Shown: one piece after another, positions 37,796 to 47,591 of the stretch
How positions within the stretch are numbered: position 1 is the stretch's first letter
Layout of the letters: every line of letters begins with the position of its first letter
Assembly (NCBI GenBank): GCA_012838805.1
Contig: DUON01000003.1
Location: 1 to 64,000 of the forward strand
Direction: 5' to 3'
Length of the DNA: 64,000 nucleotides
DNA from: Clostridiales bacterium
GTDB lineage: Bacteria; Bacillota; Clostridia; Christensenellales; DTU072
Notes under the pieces: generated by a model
What the model saw: only the letters and a program-made list of their open reading frames with translations
Database searches by the model: none
Told to the model about the DNA's origin: nothing
Program-made: the position numbers and the translations under genes

Positions 37796-38932
37796 ATGAA
37801 AAAGAAAATAGCATTGTTGGGGGCAACCGGCTCAATCGGAAGTACGGCTCTTAATGTAATAAGAAACCTTAAAGACGATTTTAGAATCGTCCTTTTGGCA
37901 AATAATTCAAACCTTAAAAGACTTAAAGAACTGATTGAGGAATTTCAACCTCAAAGCGCCTTTTGCCTTAAACATAATTTTCTATACCGCAATGGCAAAC
38001 AAGTGGCGTTTGACGAAAATTTCATATTTAATACAGAAACTTTTGAGAATATAGATATAGTTATAAACGGTATTGACGGCATGGACGGACTAAAACCTTC
38101 GCTTGCCGCTTTGAAAGCTGGAAGGATTTTGGCAACAGCGAATAAGGAAAGCTTTGTATCGGCGGGCAGGTTCATAAATCTTGCCAAGAAAAAGTACGGC
38201 GGTAAGATTGTTCCTGTTGATTCCGAACATTCCTCTATATGGCAGTGTATAGGCAATGATATGGAAGATGTGGAGAGCATTATTCTCACCGCATCGGGGG
38301 GAGCGTTCAGGGATTGGGACAAGGAAAAGTTGAGATATGCCAAAGCCAAAGACGCCTTGAAACATCCCAATTGGGTCATGGGGAAAAAAGTCACCATAGA
38401 CTGTGCTACCCTTATGAATAAGGGCATGGAAATAATCGAAGCCAAGTACCTTTTCGATACCGAAAATATAGAAGTGGTCAGACATGACGAAAGTATAATA
38501 CATGGTATGGTAAGGTTCAAGGACAATACGGTTATCGCAGCACTTTCTGTGCCCGACATGAGCCTGCCCATACAATACGCTTTGACATATCCCAAGAGAA
38601 AAAATAGCTATGTCAATCAGCTTGACTTGACTAAAATAAAGCATCTGAATTTCGGCGAGATAGACGAGGAAAAGTTCCCTTGTTTTGCTATCGCCAAACA
38701 GGTCTTTAAGATGAATGAAAGAGCCGCTGCGATTATGAACGCTTCCAATGAGGCAGCTGTAAACGCCTATTTGGGAGACCAAATCGGCTTTTATGATATA
38801 CCAAAGCTTATTGAATATGCCATTGAGAAATTCTATTCAAATGAGAATTTTCATGATATTCATGAAGTGTATAGTATTCATAATGAGGTTTATGAATATA
38901 CTTGTAAGAGGATAAAGCGAGGAGAAATATAG
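37796..38932 (+). CDS. dxr: 1-deoxy-D-xylulose 5-phosphate reductoisomerase
   Basis: The NADPH-dependent second step of the MEP isoprenoid pathway. The 378-residue protein starts with the Rossmann motif GATGSIGSTALNVI. It contains ATANKESFVSAG near residue 112, the metal and substrate site PVDSEHSSIWQ near 140, TASGGAFRDW near 163 and MNKGMEIIEA near 204. The start has no clear Shine-Dalgarno. With ispG downstream and uppS upstream it supplies precursor for the lipid carrier. Confidence 0.97.
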   Translation: MKKKIALLGATGSIGSTALNVIRNLKDDFRIVLLANNSNLKRLKELIEEFQPQSAFCLKHNFLYRNGKQVAFDENFIFNTETFENIDIVINGIDGMDGLKPSLAALKAGRILATANKESFVSAGRFINLAKKKYGGKIVPVDSEHSSIWQCIGNDMEDVESIILTASGGAFRDWDKEKLRYAKAKDALKHPNWVMGKKVTIDCATLMNKGMEIIEAKYLFDTENIEVVRHDESIIHGMVRFKDNTVIAALSVPDMSLPIQYALTYPKRKNSYVNQLDLTKIKHLNFGEIDEEKFPCFAIAKQVFKMNERAAAIMNASNEAAVNAYLGDQIGFYDIPKLIEYAIEKFYSNENFHDIHEVYSIHNEVYEYTCKRIKRGEI

Positions 38933-40039
38933 ATGATATCATTATTGAGCGCAAGTTTTACTTCGGTTATGTCGACCATCGGATACATCTTGATAGCCAT
39001 ATGTGCTTTAATGTTTATGATTATTGTGCATGAGCTGGGACATTACTTGGCGGGAAAGATTCTTAAATTCAGAATTATGGAATTCGCCATAGGTTTTGGA
39101 CCGCCTATCTATAAAAGGACAAGTAAGAAAACGGGGGAGGTGTTTTCCATAAGACCTTTTCCGCTTGGCGGTTTTTGTCAGTTTGAGGATGAGGACGAAA
39201 ACAGCTCTTCTCCGACAGCTTTCACAAACCAGGCGCCTTGGAAAAGGCTTATTGTGCTTTTTTCGGGGGCGTTCTTTAATTTCTTGTCGGCGTTGATAAT
39301 TATAACCATGATATTCACTTTCTATGGACAGCTTCTTCCCCAAATAAATACCATTTATGAAGAGTCCGCAATATATCAAGAAGGACTTTTGCAGGAAGGG
39401 GATGTCATAATTAAAGTAAATAATAGGCAAGTGAATATACTTATGTTAGACGACCTCAATATTGCGATGTCAAGAATAGAGGACAAAGGTACTTTTACAG
39501 TTCTAAGAGACGGCAAGGTGTTAGAGATACCTGTATCAAAAAGCCAAATCTATGTCAGAGATGTTGACGAGAATATTATTGAGGATGAATTTGGCCCCGA
39601 AACCAGATACGCTTTTGGCTTTACATCTATGATTAAGCCTGTCAAACTGAATTTTTTCAGAGCTTTCGCAAGGTCTTTTTCATATGGTTTCTATGTCGTC
39701 TATAAAATATTATGGCTGTTGGGACAGCTGATTACCGGCGGACTTAAATTCTCTGAATCTGCCGGCGGCCCGATAACGATTATTACGGCTATGAGCGAGG
39801 CAAGCCGTGCGGGGTTCGGCTCTTTGGCGTATGTGATAAGCTTGCTTTCCGCCAACCTTGCGATTATGAACTTGCTGCCTTTCCCAGCCTTGGACGGGTC
39901 GAGAATGGTGTTCACGCTTATTGAATGGATAAGAGGCAAACCGATTAGCAGAAAAATAGAGGGCATCATACATTTTGCAGGGCTTATTGTCCTTTTTGCT
40001 TTTGCGATTTTTGCGGATATGTTACAATTATTTAAGTAG
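38933..40039 (+). CDS. rseP: Site-2 (RIP) zinc metalloprotease
   Basis: An intramembrane protease of the RseP/RasP/YluC family, which cleaves anti-sigma factors and remnant signal peptides. The 368-residue protein has HELGH (residues 33-37) in its first membrane segment, a PDZ domain at about 115-210, further membrane helices near 270 and 345, and the zinc-ligand motif NLLPFPALDGSRM near 313. It abuts the dxr stop directly. The neighbours dxr and ispG are typical for Clostridia. Confidence 0.96.
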   Translation: MISLLSASFTSVMSTIGYILIAICALMFMIIVHELGHYLAGKILKFRIMEFAIGFGPPIYKRTSKKTGEVFSIRPFPLGGFCQFEDEDENSSSPTAFTNQAPWKRLIVLFSGAFFNFLSALIIITMIFTFYGQLLPQINTIYEESAIYQEGLLQEGDVIIKVNNRQVNILMLDDLNIAMSRIEDKGTFTVLRDGKVLEIPVSKSQIYVRDVDENIIEDEFGPETRYAFGFTSMIKPVKLNFFRAFARSFSYGFYVVYKILWLLGQLITGGLKFSESAGGPITIITAMSEASRAGFGSLAYVISLLSANLAIMNLLPFPALDGSRMVFTLIEWIRGKPISRKIEGIIHFAGLIVLFAFAIFADMLQLFK

Positions 40040-40052
40040 CATGAGGTAACAT

Positions 40053-41072
40053 ATGAAAAAAACCGTATTAGTAAGAGATGTGAAGATAGGCGGGAACAGC
40101 CCCGTCTCTATTCAGTCTATGACAAATACGGATACACGAGATACCCTTGCGACTGTTCGGCAAGTAGAAAAGCTTTATCAAATCGGGGCAGACATAGTGA
40201 GAGTGTCTGTTCCTAATGACGAAAGTCTAAACACGATAAAAGAACTTTCAAAAGGCAAAGTACCCATAGTCGCCGACATACACTTTGATTATAAACTTGC
40301 GATTAAGTCCGTAGAAAGCGGTGCGGATAAGATTCGTATAAACCCCTCAAATATACCCCAAACTGCCATTAAAGATATTGTCAAATGCTGTAAGGAAAGA
40401 AACATTCCCATAAGAGTAGGTGTCAATAAAGGCTCTGTAAAAGAAAATTCAATTACGCCCAGGAGACTTGCGGAAATCGCTTTGGAAAATGCTAAAATTA
40501 TTGAGGACTTGGGCTATGATAATCTGGTTTTGGCGGTTAAAACATCGGATGTTATTGAGACCATAAAAAGTTATAGGATACTGGACAAGCTTTGCGGATA
40601 TCCACTCCATATAGGACTTACCGAAGCCGGAACTGCAAAGAGGGGGATTTTGAAGTCTGCTGTCGCAATAGGAAGTCTTTTGGCGGATAATATTGGAGAT
40701 ACTATTAGGGTATCTTTAACAGGAGACCCCATAAATGAGATTTTTGCGGCGAAGGAAATCTTGAGAGCGTCTGGCTTAGATAAAAATTTTGTTGAAGTGG
40801 TCGCCTGTCCCACTTGTGCAAGAAACAACTTAGATGTTGAAAAAATTGCCTCAACGCTTGAGGAAATGACCAAAGAAATAAATAAACCCTTAAGAATTGC
40901 CGTTATGGGCTGTGTGGTCAACGGCATAGGAGAGTCTAAAGATGCTGATTTTGGAGTGGCGGGAGGCAGGGACAAGTCCGCAATATTTGCAAAAGGAGAA
41001 ATTCTAAAAACACTGCCGAATGATGAAGTATTGGATGAGCTTATCCGATTGACTAAGGAGTATATAAAGTGA
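40053..41072 (+). CDS. ispG: 4-hydroxy-3-methylbut-2-en-1-yl diphosphate synthase
   Basis: A [4Fe-4S] enzyme of the MEP pathway. The 339-residue protein begins with the PVSIQSMTNTDT substrate region. Cluster ligands are in CPTCARN near residue 252 and in GCVVNG near 287, followed by GESKDADFGVAGG. ATGAGG ahead of the ATG gives a modest ribosome-binding site. Its stop overlaps the next gene by 4 bp (coupled). Confidence 0.97.
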   Translation: MKKTVLVRDVKIGGNSPVSIQSMTNTDTRDTLATVRQVEKLYQIGADIVRVSVPNDESLNTIKELSKGKVPIVADIHFDYKLAIKSVESGADKIRINPSNIPQTAIKDIVKCCKERNIPIRVGVNKGSVKENSITPRRLAEIALENAKIIEDLGYDNLVLAVKTSDVIETIKSYRILDKLCGYPLHIGLTEAGTAKRGILKSAVAIGSLLADNIGDTIRVSLTGDPINEIFAAKEILRASGLDKNFVEVVACPTCARNNLDVEKIASTLEEMTKEINKPLRIAVMGCVVNGIGESKDADFGVAGGRDKSAIFAKGEILKTLPNDEVLDELIRLTKEYIK

Positions 41073-42613
41073 ATGAGACTTTATTTATGCAAAAGCTTTT
41101 GGAAAGGCTGGACGAAGAACAAAGGATTATTAAGCTTAGTTTAGCACAATTAAAGCAGAACAAGCACCTGAAGCTTTTGTTTATTGCAGAAAGCTCCAAT
41201 TATGATAAATACCTAAACCAAAAGTTAAAAAAGAAAATTCACGATATCGCTTTGGAGCTTATTCCCGATATCTTCAAGCTTTCTATTTCATATAAGAAGA
41301 CCATAACCGAAGAAAAGTACATATTGAATGAGACTTTGGATTTCGTCTATAACCAATTCCCGACAATCTTTTCATTTATTAGAAAAGCTAAAATAAATAC
41401 AACTATATCTTCTGAGCTTATTGTTTTGGATATCTATGCTCAAAAGTTTATTTATGATTTTTGCATAAAGTCCGAACTTGCGGAAAAATTGGCAAGGCAT
41501 CTTGAAACTTGCTTTATGGAAGATGTGCTGATCAATATTATAGAAGTACCGAACGCTGAAGATTTTGAGGATGACTCGGAGGACTTTCCCGATTTTGACA
41601 ACGCTCCAAGCATTAAACTTATTGATATCAACATCACAAAGCATTTGGTGGGAGCCGTGGCTAAAAAACCAAGATACATATCCGACATAAAAGACGCTGA
41701 ATATGAGTCCATGACTGTCTGCGGAGCGATAAGCGGTCTTAAGGGGATAGAATATAAGTCCAAAGAGGGATGTTTTTATACCTTTAATATAAACGATACC
41801 ACAGGGATTCTGCCCGTAAAGTTCTTTCCGCATAGCAAAAAGGCTAAACTGTGCGGAGAGGAGCTTAAGGACGGGGACATACTTGCAATCGAAGGCAGTA
41901 TAAAGTTTGATAAATTTTCACGCAACTTTTGCCTTTATGCCAATAGAATAGCCGAATGTGAAATAAACTATGACAGTATAAACACCTTGCCCAAATATAA
42001 GAAAGAGCCACGAAAATATACAAGAGTATTCCCTAAAAAGTATGTTTTGGAAGAACAAACTGAGCTTTTCGGTTTCTCAAACAGTGAAAATTCGGATATT
42101 TTTAAGGATACACTTTATGTAATATTCGACTTAGAGACCACAGGCATAGGCACAGCGGATAAGATTACTGAAATTGGTGCGGTCAAAATGAAAGACGGGA
42201 AAATAGTCGAAATCTTTGAGACCCTTGTCAATCCCGAAATGAAATTAAGCGACAATATCATTGAATTGACGGGTATAACTAACGATATGGTGGAGGGCGC
42301 TCCCAAGTTTGAGGAAGTGGTCGCGGACTTTTACAAGTTCACAAGGGGGGCTGTGCTTGTCGCCCATAACACAAGGTTTGATTTGGACTTTTTAAGGAAA
42401 CAGGCTCTTCCTTTGTTATATAATTTTGACAATGACAGCTTAGATACTATGATGATTGCTCAGCAGTATATGAAATTAAAAAATTATAAGCTCAAAACTG
42501 TTTGTAAGGAATTCGGCGTGGAGATTGAGAACGCCCACAGGGCATTAAATGATGCTATCGCCACCGCACGGGTATTTAAGAAGCTTATGTTATTGATAAA
42601 AAATAAGAGATAA
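41069..42613 (+). CDS. PolC-like N-terminal/OB/exonuclease protein lacking PHP and polymerase domains
   Basis: A 514-residue protein at the usual polC position (between ispG and rimP). Residues about 1-200 resemble the PolC N-terminal region. About 213-300 is an OB fold matching the PolC OB segment, with NDTTGILPVKFF and GDILAIEGSIKFDKFSRN. About 350-514 is a DEDDh 3'-5' exonuclease with Asp354 and Glu356 (DLETTG), ELTGITNDMV, HNTRFD with Asp438, and His490 plus Asp495 (HRALND). In PolC the exonuclease is inserted in a PHP domain and followed by about 800 residues of polymerase; both are absent, and a non-coding gap plus rimP follow. It is probably a stand-alone proofreading or repair exonuclease. 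Confidence 0.85.
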   Translation: MNETLFMQKLLERLDEEQRIIKLSLAQLKQNKHLKLLFIAESSNYDKYLNQKLKKKIHDIALELIPDIFKLSISYKKTITEEKYILNETLDFVYNQFPTIFSFIRKAKINTTISSELIVLDIYAQKFIYDFCIKSELAEKLARHLETCFMEDVLINIIEVPNAEDFEDDSEDFPDFDNAPSIKLIDINITKHLVGAVAKKPRYISDIKDAEYESMTVCGAISGLKGIEYKSKEGCFYTFNINDTTGILPVKFFPHSKKAKLCGEELKDGDILAIEGSIKFDKFSRNFCLYANRIAECEINYDSINTLPKYKKEPRKYTRVFPKKYVLEEQTELFGFSNSENSDIFKDTLYVIFDLETTGIGTADKITEIGAVKMKDGKIVEIFETLVNPEMKLSDNIIELTGITNDMVEGAPKFEEVVADFYKFTRGAVLVAHNTRFDLDFLRKQALPLLYNFDNDSLDTMMIAQQYMKLKNYKLKTVCKEFGVEIENAHRALNDAIATARVFKKLMLLIKNKR

Positions 42614-42616
42614 CGC

Positions 42617-42645
42617 TTGCATAATCATATAAGATATGATAATAT
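42617..42645 (+). promoter_or_regulatory. rimP-nusA operon promoter
   Basis: TTGCAT (42617-42622), a 17-bp spacer and TAATAT (42640-42645) lie just after the PolC-like gene. The predicted start near 42652 precedes a leader of about 66 nt with a stable hairpin. Confidence 0.65.
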
Positions 42646-42674
42646 ATAAATACTTAATAGATTACAACATCTTG

Positions 42675-42696
42675 AGAGTGGCTTTTCGGCCACTCT
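42675..42696 (+). promoter_or_regulatory. Hairpin in the rimP leader
   Basis: A perfect 8-bp stem, AGAGTGGC (42675-42682) with GCCACTCT (42689-42696), has a TTTTCG loop and no T run, so it is not a terminator. It lies 12 nt before GGGAGG of rimP. Similar hairpins are common upstream of rimP-nusA in Firmicutes; the role is unclear. Confidence 0.55.
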
Positions 42697-42718
42697 TATC
42701 GCTATAAGGGAGGTAAAA

Positions 42719-43174
42719 ATGCAAGTTTTAGAGAGAGCGACAAACTTAATCAAACCGATTGTAGAAGAACTTGGATATGAGCTTGTGGATATAGAATATA
42801 AAAGTCTTTATGGCAAAATGAATCTTACAGTGTATATTTATACCCCGCATGGAGTGACTTTAGATGACTGTGAAAAGGTGAACAACGCCTTGGACCAGCC
42901 TTTGGAAGAAAACGACATCACAGACGGAAAAAGTTATATTCTCAATATATCCTCTCCGGGATTGGACAGACCTTTCAAAACGGATAGAGACTATCAAAGG
43001 AATTTGGACAATCAAATTGAGGTTTTTCTCAAACAGCCCATTGAAAAAATGCATACTGTTATTGGAAAACTAAAGGAAGTAGGCGATGAGGATATCTCAA
43101 TAATTATCAAAGGTAAACCAACAAAAATCAATAAATCAAATATAAAGTCAGCAAGACCTTATGTGAAATTTTAG
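42719..43174 (+). CDS. rimP: Ribosome maturation factor RimP
   Basis: It assists 30S assembly. The 151-residue protein shows the family ELGYELVDIEYK near residue 17, the acidic DDCEKVNNALDQPLEEND near 50, and SSPGLDRPFKTDRDY near 79. GGGAGG precedes the ATG. It is the first gene after the internal promoter and is followed by nusA, the universal pairing. Confidence 0.96.
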   Translation: MQVLERATNLIKPIVEELGYELVDIEYKSLYGKMNLTVYIYTPHGVTLDDCEKVNNALDQPLEENDITDGKSYILNISSPGLDRPFKTDRDYQRNLDNQIEVFLKQPIEKMHTVIGKLKEVGDEDISIIIKGKPTKINKSNIKSARPYVKF

Positions 43175-43187
43175 GAGGAACATAAAA

Positions 43188-44294
43188 ATGACAAATACAA
43201 ATAAAGATTTTTTTACGGCTCTTGACGCTCTTGAAACTGAAAGAAGACTTGATAAAGAACTGTTGATTGCATCTTTGGAATCGGGTTTGGCGTCAGCCTA
43301 CAAAAAAGAATATGGAGAGCCCAGGGCCGTAAAAGTAAACCTTAATCCAGAAAAATTCTTAATTAAATTCATGGCTTATCAGACTGTTGTAGAGGGTGAG
43401 CCTGAAAATGAGACGCAAATTTCTCTTGAAGACGCTAAGAAAATAAAAGAAAAAGCCGAGGTGGGCGATATTATCGGTGAAGATGTCACGCCCAAGAAGC
43501 TTTCGAGAATCGCTGCGCAAACCGCTAAACAGGTGATTATGCAAAGAATAAACGAAGCGGTTAGGGAACAGATAGCGGCGGAAATGAATGAAAAGGAAGG
43601 GGAGCTTGTCTCCGCTATTATAAGAAGAATAGATAACAATATAGTATTCGTTGAAATTATGGGTTCGCAAATGGAAGGCGTAATGGCGACTAACGACCAA
43701 ATTTTCGGCGAAAAATACGAAGTGGGCGACAGAATAAAAGTATTTGTAAAAAGGGTGAAAGACTCCCCCAGAGGAACGCAGGTGATTGTTTCAAGAAGCT
43801 GTGCGGGCTTTGTAAAGAAACTCTTTGAGCTTGAAGTACCTGAGATTCGCTCTGGCCTTGTGAGGATTAAGAATGCTGTTAGGGAAGCGGGACATCGCAC
43901 CAAAATCTCTGTTTATTCTGAAGACCCCAACCTTGACGCCTTAGCGGCATGCGTGGGACAAAAAGGCGTCAGAGTCAACGCCATAGTAGCTGAACTCAAC
44001 GGCGAAAAGGTGGATATCATACTCTATACCCCCAATCTGACTGATTATATAGCACGCTCTTTAAGCCCGGCCAAACCGATTATGGTCAAGCTTTCCGAAG
44101 ACGAAAAACACGCCGATGTTATTGTCAATGACGACAAACTCTCTTTGGCAATAGGAAAGGGCGGAATGAACGCCAGACTTGCGGCAAGGCTTACTGGAGT
44201 GAAAATCGACATAAAGACCTTGTCCGATGTTACGGAAATGGATTTTGACGATGATGAAAATGACGAAACGGGAGACGATGAGCAAGAAATCTAA
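43188..44294 (+). CDS. nusA: Transcription termination/antitermination factor NusA
   Basis: Binds RNA polymerase and modulates pausing and termination. The 368-residue protein has the N-terminal polymerase-binding domain (about 1-125), S1 (about 135-200) and two KH domains (about 205-345) with ACVGQKGVRVNAIVAELNGEK and GKGGMNARLAARLTG. A short acidic tail follows; the proteobacterial C-terminal repeats are absent, as expected for Gram-positives. AGGAGG sits upstream. It overlaps ylxR by 17 bp. Confidence 0.97.
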   Translation: MTNTNKDFFTALDALETERRLDKELLIASLESGLASAYKKEYGEPRAVKVNLNPEKFLIKFMAYQTVVEGEPENETQISLEDAKKIKEKAEVGDIIGEDVTPKKLSRIAAQTAKQVIMQRINEAVREQIAAEMNEKEGELVSAIIRRIDNNIVFVEIMGSQMEGVMATNDQIFGEKYEVGDRIKVFVKRVKDSPRGTQVIVSRSCAGFVKKLFELEVPEIRSGLVRIKNAVREAGHRTKISVYSEDPNLDALAACVGQKGVRVNAIVAELNGEKVDIILYTPNLTDYIARSLSPAKPIMVKLSEDEKHADVIVNDDKLSLAIGKGGMNARLAARLTGVKIDIKTLSDVTEMDFDDDENDETGDDEQEI

Positions 44295-44550
44295 AGACCC
44301 ATTGAGAATGTGTGTGGCATGCAGAGGGTATATGCCCAAGTCCTCTCTTATCAGAGTTACTAAGACGAAGGACGAAAGGTTCAGTCTTTATCCGAAAGAG
44401 CAAGGGAGGGGCGGATATGTGTGCAGACAAAATGAGTGTCTGTCAAAATGCGTGAATAAAAAGCTGTTTAACAAAGCTTTTGGAATGCAGGTGCCACAAG
44501 AAATATATGATAAATTGAAAGAATATTATGAAACAGGCGCCGAAGATTAA
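44278..44550 (+). CDS. ylxR: YlxR family RNA-binding protein (DUF448)
   Basis: A 90-residue basic protein with the family MCVACRGYMPKSSLIRV start, GRGGYVC near 44 and the C-terminal half-helix KCVNKKLFNKAF. YlxR binds nucleic acid and is reported to associate with RNase P in some bacteria. I chose the ATG at 44278 (GGAG 5-8 nt upstream) within the end of nusA; longer frames have no ribosome-binding site. It overlaps the next gene by 23 bp. Confidence 0.92.
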   Translation: MSKKSKDPLRMCVACRGYMPKSSLIRVTKTKDERFSLYPKEQGRGGYVCRQNECLSKCVNKKLFNKAFGMQVPQEIYDKLKEYYETGAED

Positions 44551-44833
44551 GAGTTATTTAGGCTTTTGTATAAAAGCAGGAAAAGCGGTTTTTGGTGTTG
44601 ACAACATTGTCAAGATCAAACGGGGCTTGTATCTTATTATTCAAGATAAAGAGCTTGGCAACGCCTCAAAAAGGAAATTAAGAAATTATGTCGTCAGTAA
44701 CAATGTCGAATTATTAGAATTAGATATAAAACAGATACTGGCAAAAGAGAATTGCAAAGCGGTAGGATTAAAAGAAAAAAATCTCGCAAACGCAATAATA
44801 AGGGAAATAAAGGAGATTAAGCAATATGAGTGA
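44528..44833 (+). CDS. ylxQ: L7Ae/L30e family ribosomal-type protein (YlxQ)
   Basis: A 101-residue K-turn-binding-type protein with [20 protein letters not shown] near residue 10, the family's opening. Its Bacillus counterpart is YlxQ in the nusA-infB operon. It overlaps ylxR by 23 bp and infB by 8 bp, so translation is probably coupled across all three. Confidence 0.92.
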   Translation: MKQAPKIKSYLGFCIKAGKAVFGVDNIVKIKRGLYLIIQDKELGNASKRKLRNYVVSNNVELLELDIKQILAKENCKAVGLKEKNLANAIIREIKEIKQYE

Positions 44834-47246
44834 TAACAACAATAGTTTGCAAGAAGCCAAGAGCGCCGATAAAATTTTAAGGTCGGTTATGGAATATGAG
44901 GATAAGGTTATCAGCTCTTATTTGGCCTTAATTAAAGAAAAATTCAGTTTTCTTGAAGAAAAGAAAACGGAGTTTGTGATTAGAAAGAAGATTTTGGAAG
45001 AAGCCGAAGAACTTAAACAGCAAAGAGAGCTTAAAAAACAAAAGGCAGAAGTGCCAAAAGTCGAAGAGCCTGCTGTTGAGACAGAAACGGAAGAATCCAT
45101 AGAAGAAGAAATTCATGACGAAGTATTGCTTGAAAAAGCAAAGGCTGCGGAACTGGGAGAGAAATTCATACCTTTGGTTAAGGACGCGAGGGGTGCTTCA
45201 ACCGTTAGAAAGGTAGAGCCGACAAGGACTGATAAATTCATTAAGGATGTAACACCCGAAACAAAACAGCATACAACCGCAGAAAAACCCAAAGAAAAAC
45301 ATAAACAAGAAAAGACAAAAATAAGAGAAGATAAGAGAAATCTCAGTAAAAAAGCTAAGATTAAAAAAGGTTATGAACAGCTTACATCCTCTGTGGTATA
45401 TGATGAGAGCGGCGAAATTCGCAAGATTAGGACCAGAAAGTCAAAGTCTGATAAGAAAAAGGACTTCAAACCGCCGACAACGGTGATAACACACGCTGTA
45501 ATAACCACAGAAAACATTACAATAAAACAGCTTAGCGAAAAGATAGGCAAAACAGGCGGTGAAATTATTAAGAAACTCTTTGATTTGGGCATACTAAAAA
45601 CCATAAACGATACCATAGATTTCGATACCGCAGAGCTTATAGCGGCAGAATTTAATGTAATGCTTGAAAAGCAGATAACCAAGACTGGCGAGGAGTTATT
45701 GACTGAATTGTTTGAGGAAAACACCATTGAGGATGAAAAGAATCTTGCGCGCAGACCTCCAGTGGTCACAATTATGGGTCATGTCGACCATGGCAAGACT
45801 TCCATTTTGGACTATATCAGAAAGAGCAATGTTGCATCCGGCGAAGCGGGCGGCATAACTCAGCATATTGGCGCTTATACCATAAAGGTCAACGATTCTA
45901 AGATAACTTTCATAGACACGCCGGGACATGAGGCATTCACCGCTATGAGAGCAAGGGGTGCCAATGTCACCGATATAGTTGTTATTGTCGTGGCTGGAGA
46001 TGACGGAGTTATGCCTCAAACCGTGGAAGCGATAAACCACGCCAAAGCTGCTGGAGTGCAAATAATAGTCGCCATAAACAAAATGGACAAACAGCAAGCC
46101 AATCCTGATAGAGTCTTGCAACAGCTTGCTGAACATGAAATTCTTGTCGAAGAATGGGGCGGCACAGTTCCCGCCGTAGAAGTTAGCGCGCATACAGGAA
46201 TGGGCATTCAAGATTTATTGGAAAACATAGTGACTGTTGCGGAGATTATGGAACTAAAGGCAAATCCTTCTCGAACCGCAAAAGGAGTAATTATCGAATC
46301 AAGGCTTGACAAGGGCACAGGACCTGTCGCAACTATTCTTGTTCAGACGGGAACGCTCAAGGTATCTGACTTTATTGTGGCGGGCACAGCGACGGGTAAA
46401 ATTAGGGCAATGTTCGACGACCAAGGCAAGAGAGTCACCCAAGCTCCGCCCTCAACTGCTGTTTCCATTTTGGGACTACAAAGCGTGCCCAACGCTGGAG
46501 ACCAAATCTTTGTTGTCAATGATGAAAAGCTATCCAAAAAAGTAGCAGAAGAGCGAAAGAATAAAGAAAAGATAGAAAAGCTTAAGATAAAAAAGGTCAC
46601 GCTTGAAGATGTGTTTAATAAATTGGAAGAGGGCAAGACCAAGGACCTAAATTTAATAATAAAAGCCGATGTTCAAGGCTCTGTGGAGGCATTGAAACAA
46701 TCGCTTATTAAATTGTCAAACGAGGAAGTAAAGGTCAATGTGGTGCATGGCGGAGTGGGAGCTATCAGCGAATCCGACATCATGCTTGCCGATACTTCGG
46801 ATGCGATAATTATTGGATTTAATATACGCCCTGACAATAAGGCGAAAGCGCTTGCGGAAAGGTCGGAAGTTGAGATAAAGCTCTATAAGATTATTTATGA
46901 TGTAATAGACGATATCGATAAGGCAATAAAAGGTCTTCTTGCACCGAAATTCAAAGAGACTTATTTGGGAACTGCCGAAGTTAGAGCTGTTTTCAAGGTT
47001 TCTGGTGCGGGCAGTGTTGCTGGCTGTATGGTTAAGGACGGAAAGGTTATGAAAAACGCAAGAGTACGGCTTATTCGTGACAGCGTAGAGATTTTTGATA
47101 CAACAATAGCGTCCCTTAAGAGGTTTAAGGACGATGTGAGGGAAGTCGCAGCCGGCTTTGAATGCGGTATAAGTCTTGATAAATATAACGACATAAAGGA
47201 AGGCGATGTGATAGAGGCTTATTTGGTGGAGGAGGAAAAACAGTAA
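44826..47246 (+). CDS. infB: Translation initiation factor IF-2
   Basis: The GTPase that places initiator tRNA on the 30S subunit. The 806-residue protein has a charged, low-complexity N-terminal third (about 1-300) and the IF2_N domain near 235-290. The G domain follows with GHVDHGKTS near 317, DTPGHEAF near 363 and NKMD near 417, and then domains II-IV to the C terminus. The ATG at 44826 overlaps the end of ylxQ. Confidence 0.98.
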   Translation: MSDNNNSLQEAKSADKILRSVMEYEDKVISSYLALIKEKFSFLEEKKTEFVIRKKILEEAEELKQQRELKKQKAEVPKVEEPAVETETEESIEEEIHDEVLLEKAKAAELGEKFIPLVKDARGASTVRKVEPTRTDKFIKDVTPETKQHTTAEKPKEKHKQEKTKIREDKRNLSKKAKIKKGYEQLTSSVVYDESGEIRKIRTRKSKSDKKKDFKPPTTVITHAVITTENITIKQLSEKIGKTGGEIIKKLFDLGILKTINDTIDFDTAELIAAEFNVMLEKQITKTGEELLTELFEENTIEDEKNLARRPPVVTIMGHVDHGKTSILDYIRKSNVASGEAGGITQHIGAYTIKVNDSKITFIDTPGHEAFTAMRARGANVTDIVVIVVAGDDGVMPQTVEAINHAKAAGVQIIVAINKMDKQQANPDRVLQQLAEHEILVEEWGGTVPAVEVSAHTGMGIQDLLENIVTVAEIMELKANPSRTAKGVIIESRLDKGTGPVATILVQTGTLKVSDFIVAGTATGKIRAMFDDQGKRVTQAPPSTAVSILGLQSVPNAGDQIFVVNDEKLSKKVAEERKNKEKIEKLKIKKVTLEDVFNKLEEGKTKDLNLIIKADVQGSVEALKQSLIKLSNEEVKVNVVHGGVGAISESDIMLADTSDAIIIGFNIRPDNKAKALAERSEVEIKLYKIIYDVIDDIDKAIKGLLAPKFKETYLGTAEVRAVFKVSGAGSVAGCMVKDGKVMKNARVRLIRDSVEIFDTTIASLKRFKDDVREVAAGFECGISLDKYNDIKEGDVIEAYLVEEEKQ

Positions 47247-47247
47247 A

Positions 47248-47589
47248 ATGGCAAAAATAGAAAGGGTGGAAAACCAATTAAAAAAAGAGCTCAATAATCT
47301 CATCGCTCATGAGCTTAAGGACCCGCGTATAAATTCCATAATAAGTGTGACAAGGGTACAGACCGCCAAGGAACTCAAATTCGCACGAGTTTTTATCAGC
47401 GTCTTTGGCAATAACGACTCCAAAGAAGTACTTGATGTTTTGAACAGCGCGTCATCTTTTTTAAGGAGTAAATTATTCAAAACCTTAAAAATTAGAGAAG
47501 TGCCTGAGCTGCATTTTCAGCTTGATGACAGTATAGAATACAGCTTTAAGATAGAATCTATCTTAAAGGAGATAAAGCCTAAGGAGTAA
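47248..47589 (+). CDS. rbfA: 30S ribosome-binding factor A
   Basis: A KH-fold cold-shock and 30S maturation factor. The 113-residue protein shows NQLKKELNNLIAHELKDPRI at the N terminus, AKELKFARVFISVFG near 31 and VPELHFQLDDSIEYSFKIESIL at the C terminus (the last part is split here only for length). It starts 1 nt after infB. The ylxP gene that often lies between infB and rbfA is absent. Confidence 0.95.
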   Translation: MAKIERVENQLKKELNNLIAHELKDPRINSIISVTRVQTAKELKFARVFISVFGNNDSKEVLDVLNSASSFLRSKLFKTLKIREVPELHFQLDDSIEYSFKIESILKEIKPKE

Positions 47590-47591
47590 GG

